Of a stretch of 64,000 bases of DNA, positions 1 to 8,699 are shown one piece after another. Position 1 is the first letter of the stretch. The number at the start of each line of letters is the position of its first letter. This DNA comes from Moritella viscosa. GTDB taxonomy: Bacteria > Pseudomonadota > Gammaproteobacteria > Enterobacterales > Moritellaceae. The position numbers were made by a program, and so were the translations under genes. The stretch lies in the NCBI GenBank assembly GCA_000953735.1, contig LN554852.1, forward strand, positions 3,483,846 to 3,547,845, in the 5' to 3' direction. The notes beneath the pieces are model-generated. The model saw only the letters and a list, made by a program, of their open reading frames with translations. It had not been told where the DNA came from and did no database searches.

Positions 1-51
1 GTTACCGATACTTGATACAATACCGATACCTGTTATAACCGCTCTTTTCAT
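1..51 (-). CDS. fabB: 3-oxoacyl-ACP synthase I FabB, N-terminal fragment
   Basis: Only the first 17 codons lie in the window, read leftwards from an ATG at 49-51. They translate to MKRAVITGIGIVSSIGN, which I recognise as the start of beta-ketoacyl-ACP synthase I, the condensing enzyme needed for unsaturated fatty acid elongation. An AGGGA ribosome binding site sits a few bases upstream on the minus strand. The rest of the gene, with the Cys-His-His triad, is off the left edge. FabF has a different N-terminus, so FabB is the better call. Confidence 0.85.
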   Translation of the reverse strand, partial: MKRAVITGIGIVSSIGN

Positions 52-504
52 GATATTCCCTAATATAAAATTATTACGTTATTCTTACTTATTTTTTAAC
101 GTCATCTGGTCTGCTTTCCCTATAATCAGATAAAATTATGACCGTTTTATTAATTTTGAGCCTATAGACTCATTATTTTTATATTTAAAAAATCAGTCTT
201 AACCTGCTAGACGCCCAGCGAGAGCCTCTGCCCTATCTACCTTCATTATAGTAAAGCGTTAACATCCAGTATCCCATTGCTATCTATGATTGTCACCGCT
301 TAAAAATTACTTGTGATCAAATCATCTGCGATTGTTGTTACTTTTGCTGCTTAAACAACCATGACAGTCGCGCAGCAGTTCGAATGAAATGCAAAGTTGG
401 CAATTTAAGTCAGTGTAAACAATCATTAGTAGTAATCATTTTTTATCACCACTTTTGTGACATCTATAACATCAATTTGATAGATAATATTAAAGGAATT
501 AAAT
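52..504. other. fabB / PhnD-like intergenic region
   Basis: This is a 453-base AT-rich spacer between two divergent genes. It should hold the fabB promoter on the left and that of the binding-protein/kinase pair on the right. Apart from a possible FadR half-operator (103-119) I see no convincing gene. A short frame from 384 runs into the PhnD-like gene in a different phase and looks spurious. Confidence 0.6.
103..119. promoter_or_regulatory. possible FadR operator upstream of fabB
   Basis: The string ATCTGGTCTGCTTTCC, about 50 bases upstream of the fabB start, keeps the conserved CTGGTC half of the FadR operator but has a degenerate second half. FadR activates fabB in E. coli and related Vibrio species, so the location makes sense. 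The match is partial and this is inference. Confidence 0.3.
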
Positions 505-1404
505 ATGACAAAGCCACCATGTTCTTATTTACAAGGTGTTTCATCCATATTTGTTCACTCATTAGTATTCTTTTTTATCATGCTATTGAGTTTTTCCAGC
601 CGTGCTGAAATCAATCTGATCTTTGGTCTATACACCTCAGATAAACCGACAACTATGGTTACTAAATTCCGCCCTTTTATTAATACGCTCGAAGCGCAAA
701 TGACAGATAAGCTAAAACAACCGGTCCATATAAAAATGCATATATCCAGTAACTATAATGATGGTGTACATGCACTTACCACTGGAAAAGTTGATTTTTC
801 TCGCTTAGGTCCAGCGTCATATATAACCGCTAAAAATACCAATACCAATTTACAACTACTTGCCATCGAAGCCAAAAGAGGCAAAAAACTATTCTATGGC
901 ATTATTGCCGTTCAAACAGATAGTCCAATAACAAAACCGGAGCAATTAGTCGGTAAACGATTTGCATTTGGGTCTGAGCAATCCACAATTGGTCGTTATC
1001 TTTCACAAAGTTACCTTGCAGACCATCATATATACGCGAAAGATTTGGCCAAGTTTGACTACTTAGATAGGCATGATGCTGTTGGTGCATCGGTTGCAGC
1101 AGGGCGATATGATGCAGGCGCATTAAAAGAAGGCACATTTAACAAACTACGCAGTAAAGGCGTATTATTACGTGAAATAGCACGATTTCCGAATGTCACT
1201 AAGCCTTGGGTTGCAAGAGCAGGGTTAAATAATAAAATAGCGCAAGCTTTATCAACATTATTAATCGCCAGTAATGAGTCAAACGCATTATACAAAAATT
1301 CATTGAGTAAAAATGGATTTCTATTAGGTGATGACAGTGACTATGACATTATTCGCCAATCGATGAAAGATAAACGTTTTTTTGAAACAAGATCAATTAA
1401 ATGA
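505..1404 (+). CDS. PhnD-like periplasmic phosphate/phosphonate-type substrate-binding protein
   Basis: This 299-residue exported protein belongs to the PhnD-like (PF12974) periplasmic binding family. A hydrophobic signal segment covers about residues 15-34, with probable cleavage after SSRA. A typical family core follows, with SRLGPASYITAK around residues 99-110 near the ligand cleft. The ATG at 505 has AGGA about 8 bases upstream. The stop overlaps the start of the sensor kinase (ATGA), so the two are translationally coupled. No ABC permease or ATPase is nearby. I therefore infer that it presents a ligand to the kinase rather than feeding a transporter. The ligand is unknown, since the family binds phosphonate, phosphite and other small molecules. 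Confidence 0.8.
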   Translation: MTKPPCSYLQGVSSIFVHSLVFFFIMLLSFSSRAEINLIFGLYTSDKPTTMVTKFRPFINTLEAQMTDKLKQPVHIKMHISSNYNDGVHALTTGKVDFSRLGPASYITAKNTNTNLQLLAIEAKRGKKLFYGIIAVQTDSPITKPEQLVGKRFAFGSEQSTIGRYLSQSYLADHHIYAKDLAKFDYLDRHDAVGASVAAGRYDAGALKEGTFNKLRSKGVLLREIARFPNVTKPWVARAGLNNKIAQALSTLLIASNESNALYKNSLSKNGFLLGDDSDYDIIRQSMKDKRFFETRSIK

Positions 1405-3233
1405 CCCAACTAATTAAGCATTTACCACTCTGGACCAAGATCCTTGTCGCTACATTGTGCATAACATTTATCACAAGTTTAGCGGCTGGAGAATTAGCCA
1501 GACGTTTTGAATATAACTATCTCACCAATAATTTAACCTCACAAATACAACAAACATTTAATATTTTATCCGCAACAACCATTGATAGTCTGATCACAGA
1601 AGATATCCCACTACTTGAAACGATCATGTTACAGATATCATCAAACTACCCTGATATCGCATTCTTTGCTATTTATAATGAGCTACATACAGTGTTAGTC
1701 ACTTGGGGAACACTGCCGCCAGATGCAAGTTTACAACACCAAGAATTTCAGCAGCCCGTTACTTTTGGTGGTGAAACGTTTGGCTATATGCAAATAGCAG
1801 TCAGTACTGCTAGCTTGCAACAAGATATAAGAGAGCATGTAAACTTAATTCGTCTACTCATTGCGTTAATATTATTATGTTTAGCACTGGCGATTTCGCT
1901 ATTACTGCATTCTTCAGTATTAAAGCCAATAACAAACATTAATAATCGATTATTACAGTTATCTCAATTTCATCAAACAGGTGAACAGATCACGCTAGTA
2001 TCAACGAATGAGCTAGACCGTTTAAATGAGTCTGTCGACCTCATTCAGGAGTTTACTGATAAGCAAAAACAACGTGAACAGCAATTACAAATAGCAAAAG
2101 AACAGGCCATTAATGCTAACACAACAAAATCAACCTTTCTCGCCACCATGAGCCATGAAATAAGAAACCCAATGCACGCCATTTTAGGGGCATTGTCGTT
2201 ATTAAATAAGAGTGAAATGAGTACTGAACAACGACACTTTATCGATACGAGTCTGAAGTCAGCCAATATATTACTAAACCTATTAAACAACATCCTCGAT
2301 ATGTCAAAAATAGAAGCCGGAAAACTACAACTCGAACATCGCGCTTTTAATATTCAAGAGATATTACAAGATGTAACAGGTGTCCTTAAACCATTAGCAC
2401 AAAAAAAAGGCATCATACTAAGCCATTCCAGTAATACTGAAATGCCGTTATGGGTACTCGGTGATGATAATAGGTTAACGCAAATTCTCATCAACTTAAC
2501 CAATAATGCGATTAAGTTCACGCAACAAGGCCAAGTCTATGTGATGATGGAAGCAATACAACAGGCTAACCACACACAGCTTTGTTTCACCGTCAAAGAT
2601 AGCGGTATTGGTATATCAGAACATAAACTAAAGCATATTTTTGATGATTTCGTACAGTCTGATAGCTCTTTTTCACGTGAATACGGTGGTTCAGGCTTAG
2701 GGCTTGCCATCTCAAAACAACTGATTACGTTAATGAAAGGAAACATCACAGTCACTAGCCAATTAAATCAAGGCAGTGAATTCAAAATTAAATTAAAACT
2801 AGAAAATACGGCGGCACCAGTCGCTGAACAACCAATACCACAAACACCAGTCGTCACAAAAGACACCCCACCTCACTTACTCCTCGTTGAGGACAATAAG
2901 GCAAATCAATTTATTACCAAGACTATTTTACAACGGGCTGGTTATACTGTGGATGTCGCAAGTAATGGTCTACTGGCCATTGAAGCTTGCGAGAAACAAC
3001 TATACAAATTAATATTAATGGATTTACAAATGCCTGAAATGGATGGGTTTGATGCAACAAAGGGAATACGTCAACCTTCCAATATGAATGTAAACACACC
3101 GATTATAGCGATGACAGCCAACGCAACGACCGAAGACCGAGAGAATACCCTTGCAGTCGGTATGAATGATTTTTTGATGAAACCGGCTCGGGAAGACCAG
3201 TTGATGAAGAAAATACAACATTGGTTAAATTAA
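1401..3233 (+). CDS. hybrid sensor histidine kinase (HAMP-HisKA-HATPase-REC)
   Basis: This is a 610-residue inner-membrane hybrid kinase. Two transmembrane helices (about 13-30 and 149-171) flank a periplasmic sensor region of about 115 residues, followed by a HAMP linker. The HisKA domain has the phospho-acceptor His252 (TMSHEIRNPMHA). The ATPase has an N box (INLTNNAIKF) and glycine boxes (DSGIGIS, GGSGLGLAIS). A C-terminal receiver carries Asp541 (LILMDLQMPEMDG). There is no HPt domain, so a separate phosphotransfer protein and regulator must lie elsewhere. Overlap with the upstream PhnD-like gene suggests the pair forms one sensory unit, as in TorT/TorS-type systems. The signal is not identifiable. 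Confidence 0.9.
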   Translation: MTQLIKHLPLWTKILVATLCITFITSLAAGELARRFEYNYLTNNLTSQIQQTFNILSATTIDSLITEDIPLLETIMLQISSNYPDIAFFAIYNELHTVLVTWGTLPPDASLQHQEFQQPVTFGGETFGYMQIAVSTASLQQDIREHVNLIRLLIALILLCLALAISLLLHSSVLKPITNINNRLLQLSQFHQTGEQITLVSTNELDRLNESVDLIQEFTDKQKQREQQLQIAKEQAINANTTKSTFLATMSHEIRNPMHAILGALSLLNKSEMSTEQRHFIDTSLKSANILLNLLNNILDMSKIEAGKLQLEHRAFNIQEILQDVTGVLKPLAQKKGIILSHSSNTEMPLWVLGDDNRLTQILINLTNNAIKFTQQGQVYVMMEAIQQANHTQLCFTVKDSGIGISEHKLKHIFDDFVQSDSSFSREYGGSGLGLAISKQLITLMKGNITVTSQLNQGSEFKIKLKLENTAAPVAEQPIPQTPVVTKDTPPHLLLVEDNKANQFITKTILQRAGYTVDVASNGLLAIEACEKQLYKLILMDLQMPEMDGFDATKGIRQPSNMNVNTPIIAMTANATTEDRENTLAVGMNDFLMKPAREDQLMKKIQHWLN

Positions 3234-3257
3234 ATGTTAACGACAATCTAACCAATG
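3219..3257. other. inverted repeat at a convergent gene junction
   Basis: A perfect 9-bp inverted repeat (CATTGGTTA ... TAACCAATG, 21-base loop) spans the kinase stop codon and the short gap before the nagZ stop. It could fold in either transcript and serve as a shared 3' end. Without a U-rich tail it is only a weak terminator candidate. Confidence 0.3.
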
Positions 3258-3264
3258 ACATTCA

Positions 3265-4278
3265 TTAATTAAACTGCTGATTAAATTTGGCCATCGATGC
3301 AGCTGTATCTTGCCATAAGCGACTATTTTTAAGCTCAGCTAATGAAAAATCACTCGTATGCTTAAGGTTAAAATCATCGGTTGTTAAATTATTATCCAAG
3401 CCATCTAATAGAGCTTCAACACCTGTGCGATCATTACACGCAAGTAATAAGTTACACCCAGCCCATATAGCCTGCTCTGCCCGCTCTAAATAATTCCCCG
3501 CAACGCTGGCGCCATGCATCGATAAATCATCAGAAAAAATAGCGCCTTTAAAGCCTAGCTCTTGTCTTAATACCGTTTGTAACCAGTATTGAGAGAAACC
3601 CGCCGCCTTAGTATCAACTTGCTGATAAATAACATGGGCAGGCATAATGGCATCAAGTTGCGCATTGGCAATAAGGGACTTAAATGGCAATAGATCCGTT
3701 GCAGTAATGTCAGCTAAGCTACGTTCGTCAACCGGTAATGCAATATGTGAATCAACTAACACACTACCATGACCAGGGAAGTGTTTACCTGTCGTTTTCA
3801 TACCAGCCTGGTGCATACCAACGCATAATTGCGTCGAAAGATCGGTTACCCAGCTTGGATCCGCATGGAATGAACGATCACCAATAACTTGACTACCGCG
3901 TTCTAAATCCAGTACCGGCGCAAAACTTAAATCTATATCAAATGCCAATAACTCCGCCGCTAACATCCAGCCACACTGCTGAGTAAACTGCTTCGCGGTT
4001 TCACGATCATCAGCATATAGCGTCGCAATCTTACCCATAGCAGGAATACGTGTAAACTGCTCACGAAAACGTTGAACACGACCACCTTCATGATCAACCG
4101 CTATCACCATTTGTGAATGAGCCGTTTTACGAATTGATTTAATTAATGCATTTAACTGAGCATGATCACCATAATTACGACTAAACAAGATCAAGCCACC
4201 GGTTAATGGGTGCGCTAAAATCTCTTTATCTTCAGCCGTTAATTCATAACCGTCAACATCTACTACTACTGGTCCCAC
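3265..4278 (-). CDS. nagZ: beta-N-acetylhexosaminidase NagZ
   Basis: This 337-residue cytoplasmic glycoside hydrolase family 3 enzyme removes GlcNAc from anhydro-muropeptides during peptidoglycan recycling. Visible signatures are the N-terminus MGPVVVDVDGYEL, the substrate motif AVDHEGGRVQRF, the catalytic histidine loop KHFPGHG, and the nucleophile aspartate in SDDLSMHGA. Length matches the family. It is last in the minus-strand run hinT-ycfL-thiK-nagZ, and its start overlaps the end of thiK by 13 bases. Confidence 0.95.
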   Translation of the reverse strand: MGPVVVDVDGYELTAEDKEILAHPLTGGLILFSRNYGDHAQLNALIKSIRKTAHSQMVIAVDHEGGRVQRFREQFTRIPAMGKIATLYADDRETAKQFTQQCGWMLAAELLAFDIDLSFAPVLDLERGSQVIGDRSFHADPSWVTDLSTQLCVGMHQAGMKTTGKHFPGHGSVLVDSHIALPVDERSLADITATDLLPFKSLIANAQLDAIMPAHVIYQQVDTKAAGFSQYWLQTVLRQELGFKGAIFSDDLSMHGASVAGNYLERAEQAIWAGCNLLLACNDRTGVEALLDGLDNNLTTDDFNLKHTSDFSLAELKNSRLWQDTAASMAKFNQQFN

Positions 4279-5150
4279 GACAACTCCTTATTCAATCTAT
4301 TAATTTTATCAGCTATAGCACGTTCAGATTGCTGCCACAGGGTTAAATAGGTGATATCTTCATCTTGCTGGTACATAACGATACACCACAATAAAGTCAT
4401 CATTTCGACCACAACCGCCATTACCGCTAATTGTTCTAATGTCACTTTGGCTGCAGGGTAATAATGGTTGTAATACGTTAAAAATAACACCTGCTGTGAA
4501 TGACCCCAGGCAAATGTCTGAAATAATGTTGTAATATCAAAATCACAATGACCCGCTGCTGCAAATTCCCAATCCAGTAAATACAACTTAGCTTGCTCAT
4601 CCACAATAAAATTCAATGGGTTCATATCGTGATGACAAAAACCCTGTCTATTTAAAGGTAACTGATGTTCAATTAAATCTACCACAAGTGAGAGTTGCTG
4701 ATCGAGTTGCGCGGTTTTAAATTCGGCCTTGAGTGTTTGATAATAATGCTGAAGCCGTTCAACCATATTAAGGTGATGCGCAGGTAAAGGCTGCTGATGA
4801 AGTGTGGCCACTAATTTTGCTATTTGATCAATATTTTCATCGCGAGCTTGTTCATTAAGATCCCAGTGTTTACCCGTGATCCAATCACAAATAATACCTT
4901 GCTTATATTGGGCAATAATATTTGGCGATAAACCAATAGCAGCGGCCTGTATTTGCGCTGCACACTCGTGTTCTACTTGATTATCCATGTCATTATAAAC
5001 CGCTGAAAATTGTCTTACAAAATAGTGATAACTCAAATTTTGTAGTTGAAAGTCCAAACGGTAATTATGGTTACTTAAACCACCTGCAACAGGTTGTAAA
5101 GAAAATGACTCAGGGCTAAAACGCACAACAAATTCAGGGATTATAATCAT
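4266..5150 (-). CDS. thiK: ThiK-like thiamine/choline kinase-family phosphotransferase
   Basis: This 294-residue protein of the aminoglycoside phosphotransferase/choline kinase fold has the catalytic loop CHHDMNPLNFI and the metal-binding LLDWEFAA. Its position between a YcfL-like lipoprotein and nagZ matches thiK (thiamine kinase, phosphorylating salvaged thiamine) in enterobacteria. The name rests mainly on gene order; sequence alone supports a small-molecule kinase of this fold. The start overlaps the upstream stop by 4 bases (ATGA). Confidence 0.75.
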   Translation of the reverse strand: MIIIPEFVVRFSPESFSLQPVAGGLSNHNYRLDFQLQNLSYHYFVRQFSAVYNDMDNQVEHECAAQIQAAAIGLSPNIIAQYKQGIICDWITGKHWDLNEQARDENIDQIAKLVATLHQQPLPAHHLNMVERLQHYYQTLKAEFKTAQLDQQLSLVVDLIEHQLPLNRQGFCHHDMNPLNFIVDEQAKLYLLDWEFAAAGHCDFDITTLFQTFAWGHSQQVLFLTYYNHYYPAAKVTLEQLAVMAVVVEMMTLLWCIVMYQQDEDITYLTLWQQSERAIADKINRLNKELSWDQ

Positions 5151-5638
5151 AAAAAGACGATGCTACTCACTTGGGCTTCAACCGTATTAAAACGGTTATT
5201 GATCAATTCAATACTTAACGTATGTTTACCGCTAGTATTCTCAGCCTGAGAAATATTAATGACTAACGAATAGCCGGAATAAGTCAGGCCTGAGTTATGC
5301 GGTGATACTTGCTCTGTTAAAATTTGAATATCAAACCAATCAGGTTCTGAGAATGTTTCCGCGCTAGCACGTTGCAATTCATTATGCGTAACCGGCAAGG
5401 TTACCATCGTATTGGGAAGCGCGATATATAATCGCTGGCCATGCTTAAAGCTACCTTGAACAAAATAAGGCTGCCGTAATAGTTGCCCGCTTAACATTCG
5501 CACCTGCGTTGTTAATGGGTGTTCAATAATTACTTCAAGAGGAGCCATCATAATTTGTCTGCTATGGTATGCTTGTGATGTACAACCACTGACAACTAAC
5601 GCACTCAATATATAAACCAGTGTGAGTATCCATTTCAT
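5147..5638 (-). CDS. ycfL: YcfL-like lipoprotein (DUF1425)
   Basis: This 163-residue protein has a signal peptide ending in the lipobox VVSGC (Cys19), so it is probably lipid-anchored. The remaining beta-rich domain resembles the YcfL/DUF1425 family, whose function is not established. In E. coli ycfL is followed by lpoB (activator of PBP1b) and thiK; here ycfL runs directly into thiK with a 4-base overlap, so lpoB is missing from this position. Confidence 0.7.
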   Translation of the reverse strand: MKWILTLVYILSALVVSGCTSQAYHSRQIMMAPLEVIIEHPLTTQVRMLSGQLLRQPYFVQGSFKHGQRLYIALPNTMVTLPVTHNELQRASAETFSEPDWFDIQILTEQVSPHNSGLTYSGYSLVINISQAENTSGKHTLSIELINNRFNTVEAQVSSIVFL

Positions 5639-5687
5639 TTAACACTCCTCCCAAAGCTACTGATAGTTTATGAGATGAGAATAACAA

Positions 5688-6041
5688 CTAGTATGTTGTT
5701 ACCATCGCCCCCAATTGCTCACCACCAACAAGATGCATATGTAAATGATACACTTCCTGTCCGCCATGTTTATTACAATTAACGATGAGACGGTAGCCAT
5801 TTTCAGCAATCCCCTCTTGTTCCGCAATTTTTCTTGCCACAATGAAGAGACGCCCTAATGCTAATTCATCTTCTTCACATACATCATTCGCCGTCGGGAT
5901 TAGTTTATTGGGAATGATAAGCACATGTGTTGATGCTTTTGGACTAATATCACGAAATGCAGTCACTAATTCATCTTGATACAGAATGTCCGCAGGGATC
6001 TCTTTATCAATTATTTTACGAAAAATCGTTTCTTCCGCCAT
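5688..6041 (-). CDS. hinT: HIT-family purine nucleoside phosphoramidase HinT
   Basis: This 117-residue histidine-triad protein carries the motif HLHMHLVGG (His-x-His-x-His) near the C-terminus and HVLIIPNK in the central strand. HinT hydrolyses AMP-N-bonds such as adenosine phosphoramidates. Length and N-terminus ([10 protein letters not shown]) agree with the family. It is the first gene of the hinT-ycfL-thiK-nagZ group, with its own upstream spacer for a promoter. Confidence 0.93.
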   Translation of the reverse strand: MAEETIFRKIIDKEIPADILYQDELVTAFRDISPKASTHVLIIPNKLIPTANDVCEEDELALGRLFIVARKIAEQEGIAENGYRLIVNCNKHGGQEVYHLHMHLVGGEQLGAMVTTY

Positions 6042-6187
6042 TTGTTTCGCTCCATTACAAAATTAAGTTATTCAATAATATGTGAAAAAATAGATAAATA
6101 CACTCACTATCAGTAATAGTTCATGATCTATACTCAAACTACTTCATGATCAATACCAAAACAGCTCTTAAAGCAAAACATCAACGA

Positions 6188-6236
6188 CAAAAAAGCCCAT
6201 CACACCCTACATCTAGTGTAGTTTGTAATGGGCTTA
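6188..6236 (-). terminator. intrinsic terminator after the pterin synthase-like gene
   Basis: A stem AGCCCAT/ATGGGCT (6194-6200 with 6228-6234) encloses a smaller CTACA/TGTAG hairpin. On the minus strand it is followed by a run of T, 30 bases after the stop of the gene ending at 6267. Confidence 0.75.
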
Positions 6237-6266
6237 AATTTAGATATTATAAATTGCTAATGTTGA

Positions 6267-7139
6267 TTAAGCTGAAGCAATAGCACCTTTACCGACACCT
6301 TCGTAAGCAAATACAGTCAGTGGATCGCTACAATCTTTTGCTAATGTATCCGCGATATATTGTGCAATATTTTCTACTGTTGTTTCTGTTGGCATAATTT
6401 CAACAATTGACTTACTAATCGCAAGTTGGAATTCACCTTGTGGCGCTTGATATTTAAAGCAATAATGCTCAGGCGTTAATGCAGCCATACCCGCGCGAGA
6501 AAGTGAAACTTCTGATGCCGACACCATATCGCAATGTTCAGCCAGATAGATATCTTTCCAACGCTCAGCCCAACTCGCTTCAAGCGCAGCATCACGTTCA
6601 TCATTACGCAAGATCTCAATTGTAGAACGGTGACCATGTGCAATACGCTGACAGTTACCAAGATGTTTACGTAAACCATGGCTGTAGCAGTATTCTGCGC
6701 CGTCAATTTTTTCTTCACGTAATTTAACGTCTAACTTTTTCACGTTATTTGGTAAACGTAGCATGAGCTGCTCAGTTAAATACATCTCTAAATTTGCCAG
6801 CGTAATTTGCTCTGTCGGGATTAATGCAAATGCTTGATCTGGGCATGCTAAATGAATTGACTCACTGTGTTCACGCCATGCATCAACATACGTAAATGCA
6901 CCATCGCTCATCACATCACAAAACTTAGCATGAGCAGGTACGATCAACTTATGATCTACCAATTCATCAACAGTCGATTTAATCAATTTTTTTACAATAC
7001 CAAAATCTAAGATCATGCTCTGTTCATTTAAGTCACCATGCAGAACAATATCCACTAACCAGCTTTGGCCAATAATGCCACGTGAATAATCCAATACTGA
7101 AGAATCAATAACAGTAAGATCTTTGACGAATAGTTTCAT
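6267..7139 (-). CDS. tandem-domain 6-carboxy/6-pyruvoyl-tetrahydropterin synthase-like protein
   Basis: The protein has 290 residues, about twice a QueD unit, and looks like two T-fold pterin synthase domains in tandem. The N-terminal half keeps the fold signature (SWLVDIVLHG ... MILDFGIVKKLI ... DELVDHKLI) but lacks the zinc-binding His-x-His. The C-terminal half has RIAHGHRSTIEIL, the HGH zinc motif. The single-domain family makes 6-carboxytetrahydropterin for queuosine (QueD) or handles tetrahydropterins (PTPS). What this long form does is not clear to me. It has its own terminator and lies 53 bases after a DUF2750 gene. Confidence 0.75.
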   Translation of the reverse strand: MKLFVKDLTVIDSSVLDYSRGIIGQSWLVDIVLHGDLNEQSMILDFGIVKKLIKSTVDELVDHKLIVPAHAKFCDVMSDGAFTYVDAWREHSESIHLACPDQAFALIPTEQITLANLEMYLTEQLMLRLPNNVKKLDVKLREEKIDGAEYCYSHGLRKHLGNCQRIAHGHRSTIEILRNDERDAALEASWAERWKDIYLAEHCDMVSASEVSLSRAGMAALTPEHYCFKYQAPQGEFQLAISKSIVEIMPTETTVENIAQYIADTLAKDCSDPLTVFAYEGVGKGAIASA

Positions 7140-7192
7140 CTAAATTTTGTCCTTTATGGTAACTAAATAGGTATTTATATTATTGATTAGCG

Positions 7193-7585
7193 CTATTTTT
7201 GAGCGTCGTATTCGTCTTTAAATGAAGCAATCAGCTCTTCACTATCAACAACAACTACATCTTGACCTGCTTTTGGAAATACTGAGATAACAACGCCATC
7301 AGCAGCAAGACCTGGTAGCCAGCTATTACGCCAAGCACCCATCTCAATTTTAAGCGGTTGACACTCAGACCAATCGCCTTGGATCCATTCACTTGCAAAC
7401 TCAGCATGTGGCCAAACAGGAATACTTCTTTCACCTTCTGCTTCGCTAACAACAAAACCGTTAGCATCCGCTAATGTCCACACTTCTTCAGACTTAACCG
7501 CACGAAAAACGAAATAGTTGAAACGCGCTTCTGGTGATTTTTCAACTGCTTCAGCAGTTTGCTTGTCATGAATTTTAAATGTCAT
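7193..7585 (-). CDS. DUF2750 family protein (first copy)
   Basis: This 130-residue soluble protein without signal peptide contains the DUF2750 signature: a central 'VWTLADANGFV' strand, PVWPHAEFASEW, then a W-rich segment and a C-terminal VFP block. The family's function is unknown. A second divergent copy lies at 32539-32931, with matching landmarks (IWILTDEHG, PVWPNAEFAQSW, VIFP). Confidence 0.8.
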   Translation of the reverse strand: MTFKIHDKQTAEAVEKSPEARFNYFVFRAVKSEEVWTLADANGFVVSEAEGERSIPVWPHAEFASEWIQGDWSECQPLKIEMGAWRNSWLPGLAADGVVISVFPKAGQDVVVVDSEELIASFKDEYDAQK

Positions 7586-7664
7586 AATCTTCTCTCAAGA
7601 AACCACCGTTGGCAGTTTCAAATAATGTTTATAATAAAGCAGCAGCAGATTGTACGCTGCACAC

Positions 7665-7696
7665 TAATAAATACCAATAATAAATACCAATAATAA
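7665..7696. repeat. 13-bp tandem direct repeat
   Basis: Two perfect copies of TAATAAATACCAA plus a partial third lie in the spacer between the DUF2750 gene and the downstream PLP enzyme gene. It is simple AT-rich repetition with no clear role. Confidence 0.7.
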
Positions 7697-7720
7697 TAGT
7701 AAAAGTTAAACAAGGTGATT

Positions 7721-8665
7721 TTATTTAACAAATGCCAGCTTGCGCAAATAACGCGGTATCATGGTTTCATTACCCTGCAATCCGCCTTGATGTATATAAA
7801 GAATGGGGCGTTTATCTGCGCTTTCAAGTTGCGTCGCAGCATTCGCATTATCTTCGATGAATTCACGCTGCAAACATAACCAAGCCAGCGGGTCATAAAG
7901 TAAATCAAATTCAATATTGGTGGTTTGTTTTAGCTCGGACCAAATATGATAAAAAGGCAGGTAAAGTTTACCAAAATGATACTTTTTATCTGCAGAGATA
8001 ATCGTTGGGTGTAATGATTCATCGGCACACAATTCAAAAAATTGCTGCTGTAAATAATCATCACCGCCAACACAAGCACAAGTCTGTACTTCAAAGGGCA
8101 AATGTTTTTGCAAAAATAGTGCCGTAGTTCCGGTACCAGAAGGCAACACAACACGAATATCAGTATACGAATTTGATTTAGCCCACGCCATAATCTCATT
8201 GGCTAGTATTTTTAACCCTGTTTCCGCATACTGACAGCGACCACCTTCAGGAATAAAAACAACATTCTGACCTTGTGCTTTTAAACCTGGTAGCACTTGT
8301 TGCTGTATATACTCAATAACAGACTCACCATTCGAGCCAGCAACGATAACATTCGCACCCTGCGCTAACGCTGCGCGATAATTACCTTGTGGATTATCAA
8401 TCAAATACTGAGGTAGGTGATCAACATAATAGTGCAGCTGACATTGCTTTAATTTAGCTAATACAGATAAAGAATATAACGAATTAGCTTGCGCAGAACC
8501 GTGGCCAATTAAGATATCAACCTGTGATAAATCTTGTTGTAAGAAATGATAAAACTTTCGGGCTTTATTACCGCTAAAAGCCACATCTAATAAATCATCA
8601 CGTTTAACGTAAACCTGATGACCTAAAAATTCGATGTCATCGACAGGTGTATTACGTAATTCCAA
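7721..8665 (-). CDS. D-cysteine desulfhydrase / ACC deaminase family PLP enzyme
   Basis: This 314-residue fold type II pyridoxal-phosphate enzyme has the PLP lysine in the SGNKARK motif near residue 33, a glycine/serine phosphate-binding segment (LPSGTGTT), and GHGSAQANSL in the substrate pocket. The family contains D-cysteine desulfhydrase (D-cysteine to pyruvate, H2S and ammonia) and ACC deaminase. Sequence alone does not separate them, and the former is the more usual role in gammaproteobacteria. It sits downstream of the btuCD genes with a 34-base gap. Confidence 0.75.
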   Translation of the reverse strand: MELRNTPVDDIEFLGHQVYVKRDDLLDVAFSGNKARKFYHFLQQDLSQVDILIGHGSAQANSLYSLSVLAKLKQCQLHYYVDHLPQYLIDNPQGNYRAALAQGANVIVAGSNGESVIEYIQQQVLPGLKAQGQNVVFIPEGGRCQYAETGLKILANEIMAWAKSNSYTDIRVVLPSGTGTTALFLQKHLPFEVQTCACVGGDDYLQQQFFELCADESLHPTIISADKKYHFGKLYLPFYHIWSELKQTTNIEFDLLYDPLAWLCLQREFIEDNANAATQLESADKRPILYIHQGGLQGNETMIPRYLRKLAFVK

Positions 8666-8699
8666 GGCTGTGTCCTCATTTATAACTTAGATTCAAGAG

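Noticed and set aside
384-608. 74-codon frame overlapping the start of the PhnD-like gene
   Set aside because: It overlaps a well-supported gene in another phase, has no ribosome binding site and no recognisable features.
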